64,000 nucleotides of DNA from Acetobacter farinalis. GTDB taxonomy: Bacteria > Pseudomonadota > Alphaproteobacteria > Acetobacterales > Acetobacteraceae. The notes beneath the pieces are model-generated. The model did no database searches, was not told the DNA's origin, and worked only from the letters and a program-made list of their open reading frames with translations. This document shows, in pieces, positions 8,129 through 16,711 of this stretch. Made by a program: the position numbers and the translations under genes. Location of the stretch: positions 124,001 to 188,000 of the forward strand of contig NZ_JAPIUX010000002.1 of NCBI RefSeq assembly GCF_026240015.1, written 5' to 3'. Position 1 is the first letter of the stretch, and each line of letters starts with the position of its first letter.

Positions 8129-9475
8129 TTACTTTCCAATACAAAACTGGCCAAACACGGCATCCAGCAGGTCTTCAACCCCGACATGCCCTGTCAGCCG
8201 CCCCAAAGCCCGCATAGCAAGCCGCAATTCTTCCCCACGCATTTCCGGCCAGTCCTGCTGCAAGGCCGCCTCCAGACATGCACAGGCCTCCTTCACGCCA
8301 GCCTTGTGCCGCGCACGTGTCAATAACGGAGCGCCGGATGAGGCCGATGCTGTCAGCGCTTCCACCTTCTGCTCCAGCACGGCTTTCAACTGCTCCAGCC
8401 CCTGTCCTGTTTCGAGGCTGATGGCCATAACCGGGTGCCCCAGAACGCCCTCCGGCACAGGCCCGATATCCAGCTTGTTCCCTATCAGCACGCTGGCGGG
8501 AAAAACCGTCTGAGGCAGATCCCCAGCCGCAAACATCTGCAAAACACAATCGGCCTGTTTCACGTGAAACAATGCCCGCTTTACGCCTTCAGCCTCAATG
8601 GCATCCTCCGTCTCGCGCAGGCCTGCCGTATCAACAAACGTCACACGCACACCAGCCAGACTGCCTGTAACTTCTATGGCGTCCCGCGTTGTGCCCGCTA
8701 TGGGGGAAACAATAGCGGCATCACGGTCTGCCAGCCAGTTTAAAAGGCTGGACTTCCCCGCATTGGGTGGCCCCGTAATGGCAAACACCACCCCCCGGCG
8801 AATACGCTCCCCCCGATCTCCCTCCTGAATATGGGCCTGCATGGCCGCTATCAGGCTGTGAATATCTTCCAGAAGCTGCTGCTCAACCTCCGGGGGGAGG
8901 TCTTCATCCGGGAAGTCAATCAGCGCTTCCTGATGCGCCAGAACCCGCTTCAGCCGCTCTGCCCAGTCCTGATACAGGCGGCTCAAGGCACCGTCTGTCT
9001 GCGCAAGAGCGAGTTTGCGCTGGCTTTCGGTTTCCGCCTCCACCAGATCGGCAATCCCTTCTGCCTCAACCAGATCCATCCGGCCGTTCATGAAGGCGCG
9101 GCGCGTAAACTCCCCGGCTTCCGCCGGGCGCGCGCCGCCTTCCACCAGAGCCTCCGCAACAGCCTTGATCACGGCGGGGCCAGCATGCAGATGGAGTTCA
9201 AACCCATCTTCCCCCGTGTAGCTGTGTGGGCCGGGAAACCAGAGAACCAGCGCTTCATCCAGCAGATTTTCCTGCGTTGCGGCATCCTGCCACACACGCC
9301 GCAACGCCGCACGGCGCGGGCCGGGAAGAGGACCGATCAACCGGTGCAGCAGGGCTTCACTCCCCGCACCACTCACCCGCATCACAGCAATGGCCGCACG
9401 GCCCAGCCCTGTGGACAATGCAAAAATCGTCTCTTCACCCTGATACGCCACGGCGCTCTTTCCTTCCTGCATCAT
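8129..9475 (-). CDS. mnmE: tRNA modification GTPase MnmE
   Basis: MnmE (TrmE/ThdF) is the GTPase partner of MnmG. The 448-residue protein has an N-terminal folate-binding domain (TIFALSTGLGRAAIAVMRVSG), a central G domain with GPPNAGKSS (G1), GTTRD (G2), DTAGL (G3) and NKLD (G4), and the C-terminal FCIGK motif whose Cys is required for tRNA modification. The start is one of two adjacent ATG codons after a GGGGGG run. It is the first gene of the operon running through to parB. A second parS site lies in its G-domain coding region. Confidence 0.97.
   Translation of the reverse strand: MMQEGKSAVAYQGEETIFALSTGLGRAAIAVMRVSGAGSEALLHRLIGPLPGPRRAALRRVWQDAATQENLLDEALVLWFPGPHSYTGEDGFELHLHAGPAVIKAVAEALVEGGARPAEAGEFTRRAFMNGRMDLVEAEGIADLVEAETESQRKLALAQTDGALSRLYQDWAERLKRVLAHQEALIDFPDEDLPPEVEQQLLEDIHSLIAAMQAHIQEGDRGERIRRGVVFAITGPPNAGKSSLLNWLADRDAAIVSPIAGTTRDAIEVTGSLAGVRVTFVDTAGLRETEDAIEAEGVKRALFHVKQADCVLQMFAAGDLPQTVFPASVLIGNKLDIGPVPEGVLGHPVMAISLETGQGLEQLKAVLEQKVEALTASASSGAPLLTRARHKAGVKEACACLEAALQQDWPEMRGEELRLAMRALGRLTGHVGVEDLLDAVFGQFCIGK
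8556..8571. promoter_or_regulatory. parS centromere site 2
   Basis: A second perfect TGTTTCACGTGAAACA palindrome, within mnmE and about 2.4 kb from the first. The codons it imposes are HVK in the segment ALFHVKQADCV. Two sites so close together, beside parAB, mark this as the centromere region. Confidence 0.95.
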
Positions 9476-9722
9476 CCCCCCAGACGCTACGCCTCTGAAA
9501 CTCCGGGTCTCTCTGGTCTGGAAACCGCCTGATTTATGCACCGTTATAGCATGGCAGCCTTTAGCCATGCCCAGAGCCATCAGAGCGGGAACAGGGCTTT
9601 CTAAAACAGATTGCCGCGCAGGCGTAGGCTAAAAAGCAGCCGCGCCTTTCTTCACATGACAAGCTTTGGGGAGCCTGCGCATACTGCTTGCCTTATTACA
9701 CCAGACCGTATGGACAAGGATC

Positions 9723-10187
9723 ATGCCGCAACTCTCCCTCCACGCCCCCATTGGCCCCCTGACCCTGACGGAAGAAGACGGCAAGATCATCTCGCTCGAC
9801 TGGGGCTGGGGGCGTGACCAGACAGAAACCCCCATGCTGTGCGCCGCACGGGACTGGCTGGACTCATGGTTTGATGACCCGAAAGCCGCAGGCCCCTTCC
9901 CGTTTCCGCTTGAGCCGTTTGGCACGGACTACCAGAAACGTGTGTGGCAGGCCTTGTGCGCCATACCGGCAGGAGAGGTTAAAACCTATCAGGCTCTGGC
10001 GGAGGAAGTGGGTGGCAGCCCGCGCTCTATCGGGCAGGCTGTGGGCAGGAACCCTATTCCCATTCTCATTCCCTGCCACCGCATTGTTTCCCGGAATGGC
10101 CTGGGGGGCTATTCCGGTGATGGTGGCGTGGAAGACAAACTCTGGCTTCTGACCCTGGAAGGGGCACCTCTCCCTTCCAAGGCCTGA
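9723..10187 (+). CDS. ogt: Methylated-DNA--[protein]-cysteine S-methyltransferase
   Basis: A 154-residue suicide DNA repair protein that moves the O6-alkyl group from guanine to its own cysteine. The active site IPCHRIVSRNG is present, preceded by the helix-turn-helix wing (TYQALAEEVGGSPRSIGQAVGRNP) that reads the minor groove. The length fits an Ogt-type protein without an Ada regulatory domain. An AAGGA lies 5 bases before the ATG. It is encoded opposite to its neighbours and ends 6 bases before the stop of the convergent M1 peptidase gene. Confidence 0.93.
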   Translation: MPQLSLHAPIGPLTLTEEDGKIISLDWGWGRDQTETPMLCAARDWLDSWFDDPKAAGPFPFPLEPFGTDYQKRVWQALCAIPAGEVKTYQALAEEVGGSPRSIGQAVGRNPIPILIPCHRIVSRNGLGGYSGDGGVEDKLWLLTLEGAPLPSKA

Positions 10188-10193
10188 ACTGAC

Positions 10194-12296
10194 TTACGGT
10201 GCCCCTGCTTTATGCACCTCATGCCGCACAGGGGTGCCCCCCGGAGCCCCTGAGCCTGCCTTCACAGGCAGGCTGTTATTTGAACGGTCCAGCTCGGGAA
10301 TCACATGATCCGGGTCCAGCACGGCAGATTTAATGGCCTGTTTGCCCGGAATCTGCAGTGTAGTCGTGGTGTGCAGATACCAGGTTTCCGTGGGGATGGT
10401 GAGGCGGGTTGAACTTCCGTCCACCCATGTGATGGCCAGCACCACAGGGAGTGGCAACCAGCCCTTGTTTTCCACCTGAACCAGCGCGCCCTGCTCCGGC
10501 TTTCCGTTCACATAGGACACAGCGTTCAGGGCGTAGTCCGGCGCCCAGTTATTAAAATACCAGCCCCGCCAGAACCATGAGAGATCCTCCCCCGCCTCAC
10601 TCTCCATCACACGGAAGAAATCGGAGGGCGTCGGGTGGCGAAAGGCCCAAAGTGCGATGTAATGCCGGAAGGCATGGTCAAACCGGTCTGGCCCCAGTAT
10701 CTGCTCACGCAGCAGTTTCAGCCCATAGGCCCCCTTGAAATAGGTCACGCCGTGCCGGTATTTTTCAGAAATCAGATCCGCCGGAGTCATGAGCACCGGT
10801 GCGGCCGGATCTTTCAGGACAGGCATGATATCATCAGCCGGGTTTCCTGTTTGCGGCGCAAATTCCACATCACGCTTGGGAGCGAATTCCCCGTGATTGA
10901 AATGGTCTGATGCATAGACATCTATGAAGGTATTGAAGCCTTCATCCATGAACGCATTGCGCCGTTCGTTGGAACCTACAATCATGGGAAACCAGCCATG
11001 ACCAAGTTCATGCGTTGTGACCCAGAACAGCTCTGCTCCGGCATCTTTCCTGCCGTCAAACACAATGCCCGGATATTCCATAGCCGCCCCGTGCCCCCCG
11101 ACATTCACCGCGTTCGGCCAGGGATACGGGAACCATTTGCCCGAGAAATATTCGATGGCGTGTTTCACATACTCTGTGGAACGGTCCCATTTTGCAGGGC
11201 CAGCCGCTTCCGCCGGGTAGACAGACATGGCCAGACGCGGAGCCGAATTTTTGGCATCGGCCCCTCCTTCCAACGGCGGTGAATCCAGCCGCGCGGCATC
11301 CCAGAGCAGCGCGGGAGAGGCCACAAAGGCAACATCCCGCGTATTGGCCATATGAAACTGCCAGGTTTGTGTTTCAGTCGTGGGGTGATGAAGGATGGTC
11401 TGAACGTCCTCCTGCGTGCGGATCAGCACCCGGGTTTCACTATTTGCCGCCTGTGCCAGCCTGCCCCTTTCCTGCGCGCTCAGCACGGCCTCCGGGTTGG
11501 CCAGTTCACCACTCCCCGCGACCAGAAAGCCTTTGGGCACAGTCACGCTGTATGTGAAATCCCCATAATCCAGATAGAATTCCTGCCCCAGATACGGGGC
11601 GGTATCCCAGCCGCGCTCCGCATCATACACAGCCATACGCGGGTAGAACTGGGCGATTTCATACACCTCGCCCTCCGCATTCCGACTGAAAGCGGTGCGG
11701 CCGCCCCACTCACCGGGAATGGTATAGTGCCAGGAAATTTTCAGGGTGAGATGCCCGCCTTTCCCCTGCAGCGGCTGCGCCAGAGGCACCTGCATGCGGG
11801 TATCTGAAACACGGGGTGTCACCGGGGTTTCTTTCCCGCCCTCGCTCAGGACCACGCCCTCAATCACCATACCCTCTGTATGGCCCTGAACGCGTTGCGG
11901 AGACGAATAGGCCGCACGAGACTCCGACCTGTAGATATTCTGGTCAAGCTGGACCCAGAGGCTGGAAAGGCTGTCCGGGCTATTGTTGGTATATGTCAGC
12001 GTTTCCGTGCCAGACAGGGTCTGTGTGGCGGGGGCAATCTGCACATGGATGTCGTAATCCGCACGATTTTTCCATGCCATCGGCCCCGGAGCGCCGCTCC
12101 CCGAATGATAGGCATTTATCGGCTGTGGCAAATTCAGGGGTGCGAAAATCTGGAGCGGGTCAGGCTCGGCCGCCTGTGCGGCAGAAAAAGCGCAGGACGC
12201 CAGAAGCGAGACCACAAGCCCCGCCACGCGTTTTGTGCGAACAGCACAGATTTTTTTATCCCGCCACACCACTCCGGGATATCCAGACACTGCCAC
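10194..12296 (-). CDS. Exported M1-family metallopeptidase
   Basis: A 700-residue zinc aminopeptidase-type protein. The catalytic HELGH at about residue 429 is followed by the third zinc ligand in MDEGFNTF, the standard HExxH-x18-E arrangement of M1 peptidases. An N-terminal hydrophobic stretch (VAGLVVSLLASCAFSAAQA) is a Sec signal peptide, so the enzyme should act in the periplasm on peptides. The start is a GTG with GAGAGG 7 bases upstream; a shorter start at a later GTG is possible. The N-terminal beta-domain contains a TLTYTNNS segment typical of this subfamily. Substrate preference is unknown. Confidence 0.9.
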   Translation of the reverse strand: MAVSGYPGVVWRDKKICAVRTKRVAGLVVSLLASCAFSAAQAAEPDPLQIFAPLNLPQPINAYHSGSGAPGPMAWKNRADYDIHVQIAPATQTLSGTETLTYTNNSPDSLSSLWVQLDQNIYRSESRAAYSSPQRVQGHTEGMVIEGVVLSEGGKETPVTPRVSDTRMQVPLAQPLQGKGGHLTLKISWHYTIPGEWGGRTAFSRNAEGEVYEIAQFYPRMAVYDAERGWDTAPYLGQEFYLDYGDFTYSVTVPKGFLVAGSGELANPEAVLSAQERGRLAQAANSETRVLIRTQEDVQTILHHPTTETQTWQFHMANTRDVAFVASPALLWDAARLDSPPLEGGADAKNSAPRLAMSVYPAEAAGPAKWDRSTEYVKHAIEYFSGKWFPYPWPNAVNVGGHGAAMEYPGIVFDGRKDAGAELFWVTTHELGHGWFPMIVGSNERRNAFMDEGFNTFIDVYASDHFNHGEFAPKRDVEFAPQTGNPADDIMPVLKDPAAPVLMTPADLISEKYRHGVTYFKGAYGLKLLREQILGPDRFDHAFRHYIALWAFRHPTPSDFFRVMESEAGEDLSWFWRGWYFNNWAPDYALNAVSYVNGKPEQGALVQVENKGWLPLPVVLAITWVDGSSTRLTIPTETWYLHTTTTLQIPGKQAIKSAVLDPDHVIPELDRSNNSLPVKAGSGAPGGTPVRHEVHKAGAP

Positions 12297-12453
12297 AGCA
12301 AACCTCTCAGACAGATAATTTTTTCAGTCTGATACCGTAACCAGATTGACCCCGGAATGAAAGCGGAACTGTCTGCTGTGGCCTCTCCTCCGAAACGGCT
12401 CGGGGAACCGTCACGCCATACCTGCCTTTTTTACAAACACAAGGCGGCGTTAC

Positions 12454-13122
12454 TCACCGCACATCGCAGCTTTCTGTGCGGACGTTAAAGAACCGCCCCG
12501 GGCTGCAATGCACCACGTCAGACTTCTGTTCCGGAGCCTGAGGAGCCTCCTCCCCATAAGACGCGGGGTCCTGTGGTTCCGGGTAAGCGGAAGGCGTCCC
12601 CCCTTGCGCCACAAGCGGTTCCACAGGCTGTGCGTAGTAGGACGGAGGGGCGTAAACGGAGTCCGGAGCCTGATAACTCTCCGAGGCGACAGCCGCGCCT
12701 ACAGCCAGCCCCAGCACCGAACCGAACGCAAAAGGTGCGCCCCACCCCCAGCCACCACCCCAGTAAGGGCTGCCCCATACGCCGTAGCCCCAGCCATAGC
12801 CGGGGTAACCCCACCTGTACCCGGGATAGCCCCAGCCGCCCCACCGCGGCCCACCCCAATACCGGCCACCCCAGCGAGGACCGCCCCACCCACCGTGGTA
12901 CCAGCCACCATGATAAAAGCCGCCGGGCCTGCCCCCCCAACCGCCATGAAATCCACCACCGTAGCCACCATGAAAACCGCCGTGGAACCCGCCACCGAAG
13001 CCTCCATGAAAGCCGCCGCCGCCAAAACCGCCGCCCGGATGCGCCAGAGCTGGGGCAGACAGCGCACAGGAAAGCAGCAGACACGCTGCCAGACGCCGGT
13101 AATGCCATGAAGTGCGTGCCAT
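12454..13122 (-). CDS. Secreted Gly/His/Trp/Tyr-rich protein of unknown function
   Basis: A 222-residue protein with a clear signal peptide (LAACLLLSCALSAPALA). It is followed by about 110 residues of GGFHGG, GGWHGG, RWGG and GYPGY repeats, a short hydrophobic Gly-zipper segment (FGSVLGLAVGAAVAS), a Pro/Gln/Glu-rich stretch and a C-terminal pair of cysteines (HCSPGRFF...ESCDVR). The His-Gly repeats could bind metal ions; the Gly-zipper could insert in the outer membrane. I do not recognise a characterised family. The ATG was chosen because GAGGG precedes it and the signal peptide begins there. Confidence 0.75.
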   Translation of the reverse strand: MARTSWHYRRLAACLLLSCALSAPALAHPGGGFGGGGFHGGFGGGFHGGFHGGYGGGFHGGWGGRPGGFYHGGWYHGGWGGPRWGGRYWGGPRWGGWGYPGYRWGYPGYGWGYGVWGSPYWGGGWGWGAPFAFGSVLGLAVGAAVASESYQAPDSVYAPPSYYAQPVEPLVAQGGTPSAYPEPQDPASYGEEAPQAPEQKSDVVHCSPGRFFNVRTESCDVR

Positions 13123-13199
13123 CGACTGCCCTCTTTTATTGTGGCCGGAGCCTCTGGGAATGAGACTGACGTCAGCCATCATATCCGGCCCGTATCTGT

Positions 13200-13233
13200 T
13201 CCTGACAAAGACATGGAAAGCCGTTTGTCAGGA
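13200..13233. promoter_or_regulatory. Inverted repeat upstream of the Gly/His-rich protein gene
   Basis: TCCTGACAAA pairs perfectly with TTTGTCAGGA across a 14-base loop. A third copy of the half-site (TCCTGACA) lies at 13271. The element is 78 bases upstream of the secreted-protein start, so it could be an operator or a leader hairpin. The rest of the 350-base interval up to tRNA-Pro holds no gene that I can see. Confidence 0.4.
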
Positions 13234-13470
13234 GTCCATAAAAAATCCTGAGCCGCCCCTTACATGTCATTCCTGACATACGAACGACGTTTCCCGTTGT
13301 TATGAGAAGATCATACCGTACGCATACGGCAATCTGATGACTGATCGTGTGCAAACAAACCGCGCAGCCTTGCAGAAAACGCAAAGCAGACGCAGCAGGA
13401 CACAGACAGAGAACACCATTTTGAATGGCGTATTGTCTGTAGGATCAGGTTTTATTTCAGGGGAAAAATC

Positions 13471-13547
13471 TGGTCGGAGTGAGAGGATTCGAACCTCCGG
13501 CCCCTGCGTCCCGAACACAGTGCTCTACCAGGCTGAGCTACACTCCG
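13471..13547 (-). tRNA. tRNA-Pro (anticodon CGG)
   Basis: The reverse complement forms a cloverleaf: acceptor CGGAGTG with CACTCCG, anticodon loop TTCGGGA giving anticodon CGG, T-arm GGAGG-TTCGAAT-CCTCT, and an encoded 3' CCA. It is 77 nt long. Confidence 0.97.
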
Positions 13548-13627
13548 ATGACCGTGAGCGGGCTATACCCCTCTCACGCCATCTTAGCAAGAGCTGAAAC
13601 ACAGAGAATTATCATTCCCCGCTGTGC

Positions 13628-14212
13628 TCAGAGCTGTTCCACAGCCACCCTGCCGGTTTCCTCAGCCTTCAGGGAGCAGGACAATGCCGTTTCAATATCC
13701 GGCACGGCCTGCAGCATGGCGCGGGCCGAAGCACTCGCAAAGCCCTGCTCCACAGCATCATCCAACGCGGCAAGAAGAGTATTCGCCCAGCCTGCCACAT
13801 TGATCAGCACAATCGGTTTGCTGTGCCGGCCAAGCTGCTTCCAGGTCAGAATTTCCATCATTTCATCAAACGTGCCAAACCCGCCGGGTAGAATCCAGAA
13901 GGCATCAGCCCGTGAAAACATGATCTGTTTCCGGCTGTGCATGGACTCCGTTACAATCAGCTCCGCCACGCCTTCATGCATTTTTTCCCGGCTTTCCAGA
14001 AAATCCGGAATGACACCGGTCACAGTGCCGCCCGCCGCCAGGGTAGCATCTGCCACAACACCCATCAGGCCATGCGCCCCGCCACCATACACCAGACGGA
14101 TTCCGGCCCCTGCCAGCGTCTGGCCAACACTCTGTGCCGCCTGCTTGTACAAGGGATTTTTCCCGAAGCGAGATCCGCAGAAAACGGCAACGGCGTTCAG
14201 GGTAGAGGGCAT
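13628..14212 (-). CDS. LOG-family Rossmann-fold protein (TIGR00730)
   Basis: A 194-residue protein of the LOG/YgdH-type family, whose characterised members are nucleoside 5'-monophosphate phosphoribohydrolases that release cytokinin bases or related adenine derivatives. The family motifs are visible: VYGGGAHGLMG near residue 45, SMHSRK, and LPGGFGTFDEMMEIL, in which the PGGxGTxxE part is the nucleotide-binding and catalytic core. The ATG was chosen because GGAGAAGGA lies just upstream; an earlier in-frame ATG adds 13 non-conserved residues. Confidence 0.9.
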   Translation of the reverse strand: MPSTLNAVAVFCGSRFGKNPLYKQAAQSVGQTLAGAGIRLVYGGGAHGLMGVVADATLAAGGTVTGVIPDFLESREKMHEGVAELIVTESMHSRKQIMFSRADAFWILPGGFGTFDEMMEILTWKQLGRHSKPIVLINVAGWANTLLAALDDAVEQGFASASARAMLQAVPDIETALSCSLKAEETGRVAVEQL

Positions 14213-14342
14213 GTCATCCTTCTCCTTACTTTCTGATGAGTATTTCAGCATACCGTGTTTTTATACCTGATACAGGCCAGGAAATCTTCAGGGGCCAGCC
14301 TCAGGCCGCCCGGGCGCGGTCTGGCCTGACAGACCCACGCTC

Positions 14343-15542
14343 CTAACGGCCTTCCCGCCGCTTCATCACCACACATCCGCCAACCCCGAGCAGGCTGATC
14401 AGGGCAGCCACCAGAAACACCGCGCCATACCCCCACACGGGAATCATCAGGCCCAGCAGAGGCCCGGAAATGCCGATTGCAATATCCAGACAAACCGAGA
14501 AGGCCCCAATGGCCGCGCCTTTGCTTTCCGGCCCTGTCTGCGCCACGGCCCCCACACCCAGAGCCGGAAAAACCAGTGAGAACCCAACCCCCGTCAGCGC
14601 CGCCCCGACCTCGGCCCAGAAGGGGCTGTGGCCCGCGGCCAGAACAGACAGGCCCAGAGCTTCCACACACAGGGAGATAATCGCCACCGTAAGGCCACCG
14701 CGCCTTAAAATCTGCCGGGTAAAGGCGAAGCGTGTCAGCACAAAGGTTATACCAAATGCTGCAAGCGCCAGAGCAGCACCATTCCAGTTCTGATCCGCAA
14801 AATACAGGGCCAGCAGGGCAGAAATGGCCCCAAAACCGACAGATCCGGCCGCAAGAACCAGCCCATAGGGCAGAACACGGCTCAGAACCGTGAGAAAGGA
14901 GGGCTGTGGGCCATGGGCAAACGGCTGCACGGAGGGCTGCCGGAGCGCCCAGGGAAGCCCCACTCCCATCAACACAGCTGCAAGGATACCCACCCCCGTA
15001 AACCCGTTTCCAACAGGCAGGAACGCAGAATGGTACACCAGCATGGCAAGAGGTGCCCCCAGTGCAATCCCGCCATAGGAACAGACACCATTCCAGGAAA
15101 TGACCTGTGCCGTCCGGCTGACCCCTGCCCTTTGGATATTCCAGATGATGACCGCCGTTGCGATCCAGCTTTCCGCAACCCCCAGCGCGATACGCCCGCA
15201 CAGCACCAGCAGCAATGCGGCAAGAGGCCATGCAACCAGCAGACTGGCCGCCACCAGCAGCGCCCCGGAGAGAACTCCGGTGCCCAGCCCCATTACCACC
15301 ACACGTTTGGGGCCACCTGTATCAATACGTCTGCCCGCCCCGATACGTGATGCAAAGGTGGCCAGATACTGCACAGACACGGCAAACCCGGCCATGGCGG
15401 AACTGAAGCCAAGTTTTTCACGCACAAAAAGCGGGACAACAGCCATTTGCAGGCCAATATCCATGTAGCATAGCAGCGTAAAAACCACGACAACCAGAAT
15501 AACAAGCGTCGGAGAGGTCTTACAGGGAGCTTCCTCCAGCAT
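14343..15542 (-). CDS. MFS transporter
   Basis: A 399-residue integral membrane protein with about twelve hydrophobic segments, as expected for the major facilitator superfamily. Between the second and third segments is the loop SRIGAGRRIDTGGPKR, which corresponds to the GxxxDRxGRR motif in a variant form. The substrate is not predictable; family members of this type export drugs or sugars. The ATG is preceded by GAGGAC; a TTG six codons earlier is less likely. It stands alone, on the same strand as the LOG gene. Confidence 0.87.
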   Translation of the reverse strand: MLEEAPCKTSPTLVILVVVVFTLLCYMDIGLQMAVVPLFVREKLGFSSAMAGFAVSVQYLATFASRIGAGRRIDTGGPKRVVVMGLGTGVLSGALLVAASLLVAWPLAALLLVLCGRIALGVAESWIATAVIIWNIQRAGVSRTAQVISWNGVCSYGGIALGAPLAMLVYHSAFLPVGNGFTGVGILAAVLMGVGLPWALRQPSVQPFAHGPQPSFLTVLSRVLPYGLVLAAGSVGFGAISALLALYFADQNWNGAALALAAFGITFVLTRFAFTRQILRRGGLTVAIISLCVEALGLSVLAAGHSPFWAEVGAALTGVGFSLVFPALGVGAVAQTGPESKGAAIGAFSVCLDIAIGISGPLLGLMIPVWGYGAVFLVAALISLLGVGGCVVMKRREGR

Positions 15543-15610
15543 CAGACAGTCCTCAAACAATGATGCTATAAACGCGCATCAGGCCCTTTTTACGATGAAA
15601 GACTTCTACC

Positions 15611-16186
15611 ATGACAAACCCTCTTCCTGACGCCGGCGGATATGTCACGCTTTCTTCCCGAATTGCGTATGAAAACCCATGGACCCGTGTAAGGGAAGAC
15701 ATCATTCGTCGGCCAGATGGGAAAGATGGCCTGTATGGTGTGGTCGAACGTGGTCAATTTGTTGTTATTCTCCCTCTGGGCCAGACAGAGGATGGACGCC
15801 GCACCGTCACGCTGGTGAACCAGTATCGGTATCCAATTGGCCAGCGGTTGTGGGAATTGCCCATGGGCATGTGGGAAGACCGGCCCGATGCCGCACCGGA
15901 AGATCTGGCCGCAGGAGAACTTCAGGAAGAAACCGGTCTGATTGCAAAAACTCTGCACCATGCCGGCATACTGTATCAGGGTGCGGGGTTCACCACCCAG
16001 AAAGGGCATGTCTATCTGGCAACCGGTCTGACACAAGGCCCCTGTGCGCGGGAAGACTCCGAACAGGATATGACCTGCCACACTCTTTTGCTAGACGATG
16101 TTGAAGAGATGATCCGTAAAAACGAAATCACCTGCATGGTCACGCTTTCAGCCTTTGGCCTGCTGCGGGCACAGGGTCTGATCTGA
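15611..16186 (+). CDS. Nudix hydrolase, ADP-ribose pyrophosphatase-like
   Basis: A 191-residue Nudix protein resembling ADP-ribose pyrophosphatases, which split ADP-ribose into AMP and ribose 5-phosphate. The Nudix box region reads ELPMGMWEDRPDAAPEDLAA followed by GELQEETGL. The metal-binding EExG core is kept, but the usual Arg of REUxEE is Gly and there is a two-residue insertion, a pattern I recall from other alphaproteobacterial members. It faces the MFS gene across a short divergent region and ends at a strong terminator. Confidence 0.87.
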   Translation: MTNPLPDAGGYVTLSSRIAYENPWTRVREDIIRRPDGKDGLYGVVERGQFVVILPLGQTEDGRRTVTLVNQYRYPIGQRLWELPMGMWEDRPDAAPEDLAAGELQEETGLIAKTLHHAGILYQGAGFTTQKGHVYLATGLTQGPCAREDSEQDMTCHTLLLDDVEEMIRKNEITCMVTLSAFGLLRAQGLI

Positions 16187-16194
16187 AAGAGAGC

Positions 16195-16242
16195 ACTGTT
16201 TATTGGAAGAAAAAATTATCTCTTCCAATAAACAGTTTTTAA
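16195..16242. terminator. Strong bidirectional terminator between Nudix gene and hemJ
   Basis: A perfect 16-bp stem (ACTGTTTATTGGAAGA with TCTTCCAATAAACAGT) encloses a 10-base loop and runs into T's on the + strand. It separates the converging Nudix and hemJ genes. Confidence 0.88.
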
Positions 16243-16254
16243 AAAATAGATTTT

Positions 16255-16707
16255 TTAAAATGGCCGGACAATGACCATGATGACGATAATCATCATCAGA
16301 ACAGTCGGCACTTCATTCGCCATCCGGTAGAAACGTTCAGAATGGCTGTTGCGGTCTTCCGCAAATTCACGCCGCCAACGGGCACAAAACCCGTGAAACG
16401 CAAACATGCCGAATAGAGCGGTCAGTTTGCAGTGCCACCATCCAGCATGCCAGTCCACCATGCCGGGTGTCAGCACCAGCAGAACACCAAAAAGCAAACT
16501 GGCCATCATGGCCGGGTTCACAATGGCCCGCAGCAACCTGCGTTCCATAATCTTGAACCGTTCACTCTCCTCTGATCCAACCCGCACCTGACAGTGATAG
16601 ACAAACAGACGAGGCAGATAAAAAAGCCCGGCCATCCACGCTATGATCGACATGACGTGAAAAGCCAGAATCCAGCGAACCCAGGGGAGAAGAGCATCAA
16701 ATGTCAT
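16255..16707 (-). CDS. hemJ: Protoporphyrinogen oxidase HemJ
   Basis: A 150-residue membrane protein with four hydrophobic segments, matching the HemJ (UPF0093) family that oxidises protoporphyrinogen IX to protoporphyrin IX in heme synthesis. Characteristic segments are WILAFHVMSIIAWMAGLFYL near the N-terminus, with the conserved His, and KLTALFGMFAFHGF. The ATG at 16707 was chosen because it aligns with the usual N-terminus and lies 4 bases after the HAD gene stop. It is the third gene of the hemE-HAD-hemJ operon, so two heme-pathway enzymes are co-expressed. Confidence 0.93.
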   Translation of the reverse strand: MTFDALLPWVRWILAFHVMSIIAWMAGLFYLPRLFVYHCQVRVGSEESERFKIMERRLLRAIVNPAMMASLLFGVLLVLTPGMVDWHAGWWHCKLTALFGMFAFHGFCARWRREFAEDRNSHSERFYRMANEVPTVLMMIIVIMVIVRPF

Positions 16708-16711
16708 GCCA

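Noticed and set aside
12518..13108. Arg/Trp-rich and Ala/Gly-rich open frames in other phases over the secreted Gly/His-rich gene
   Set aside because: These arise from the repetitive GC-rich codons. Only the chosen frame has a signal peptide with a ribosome binding site.
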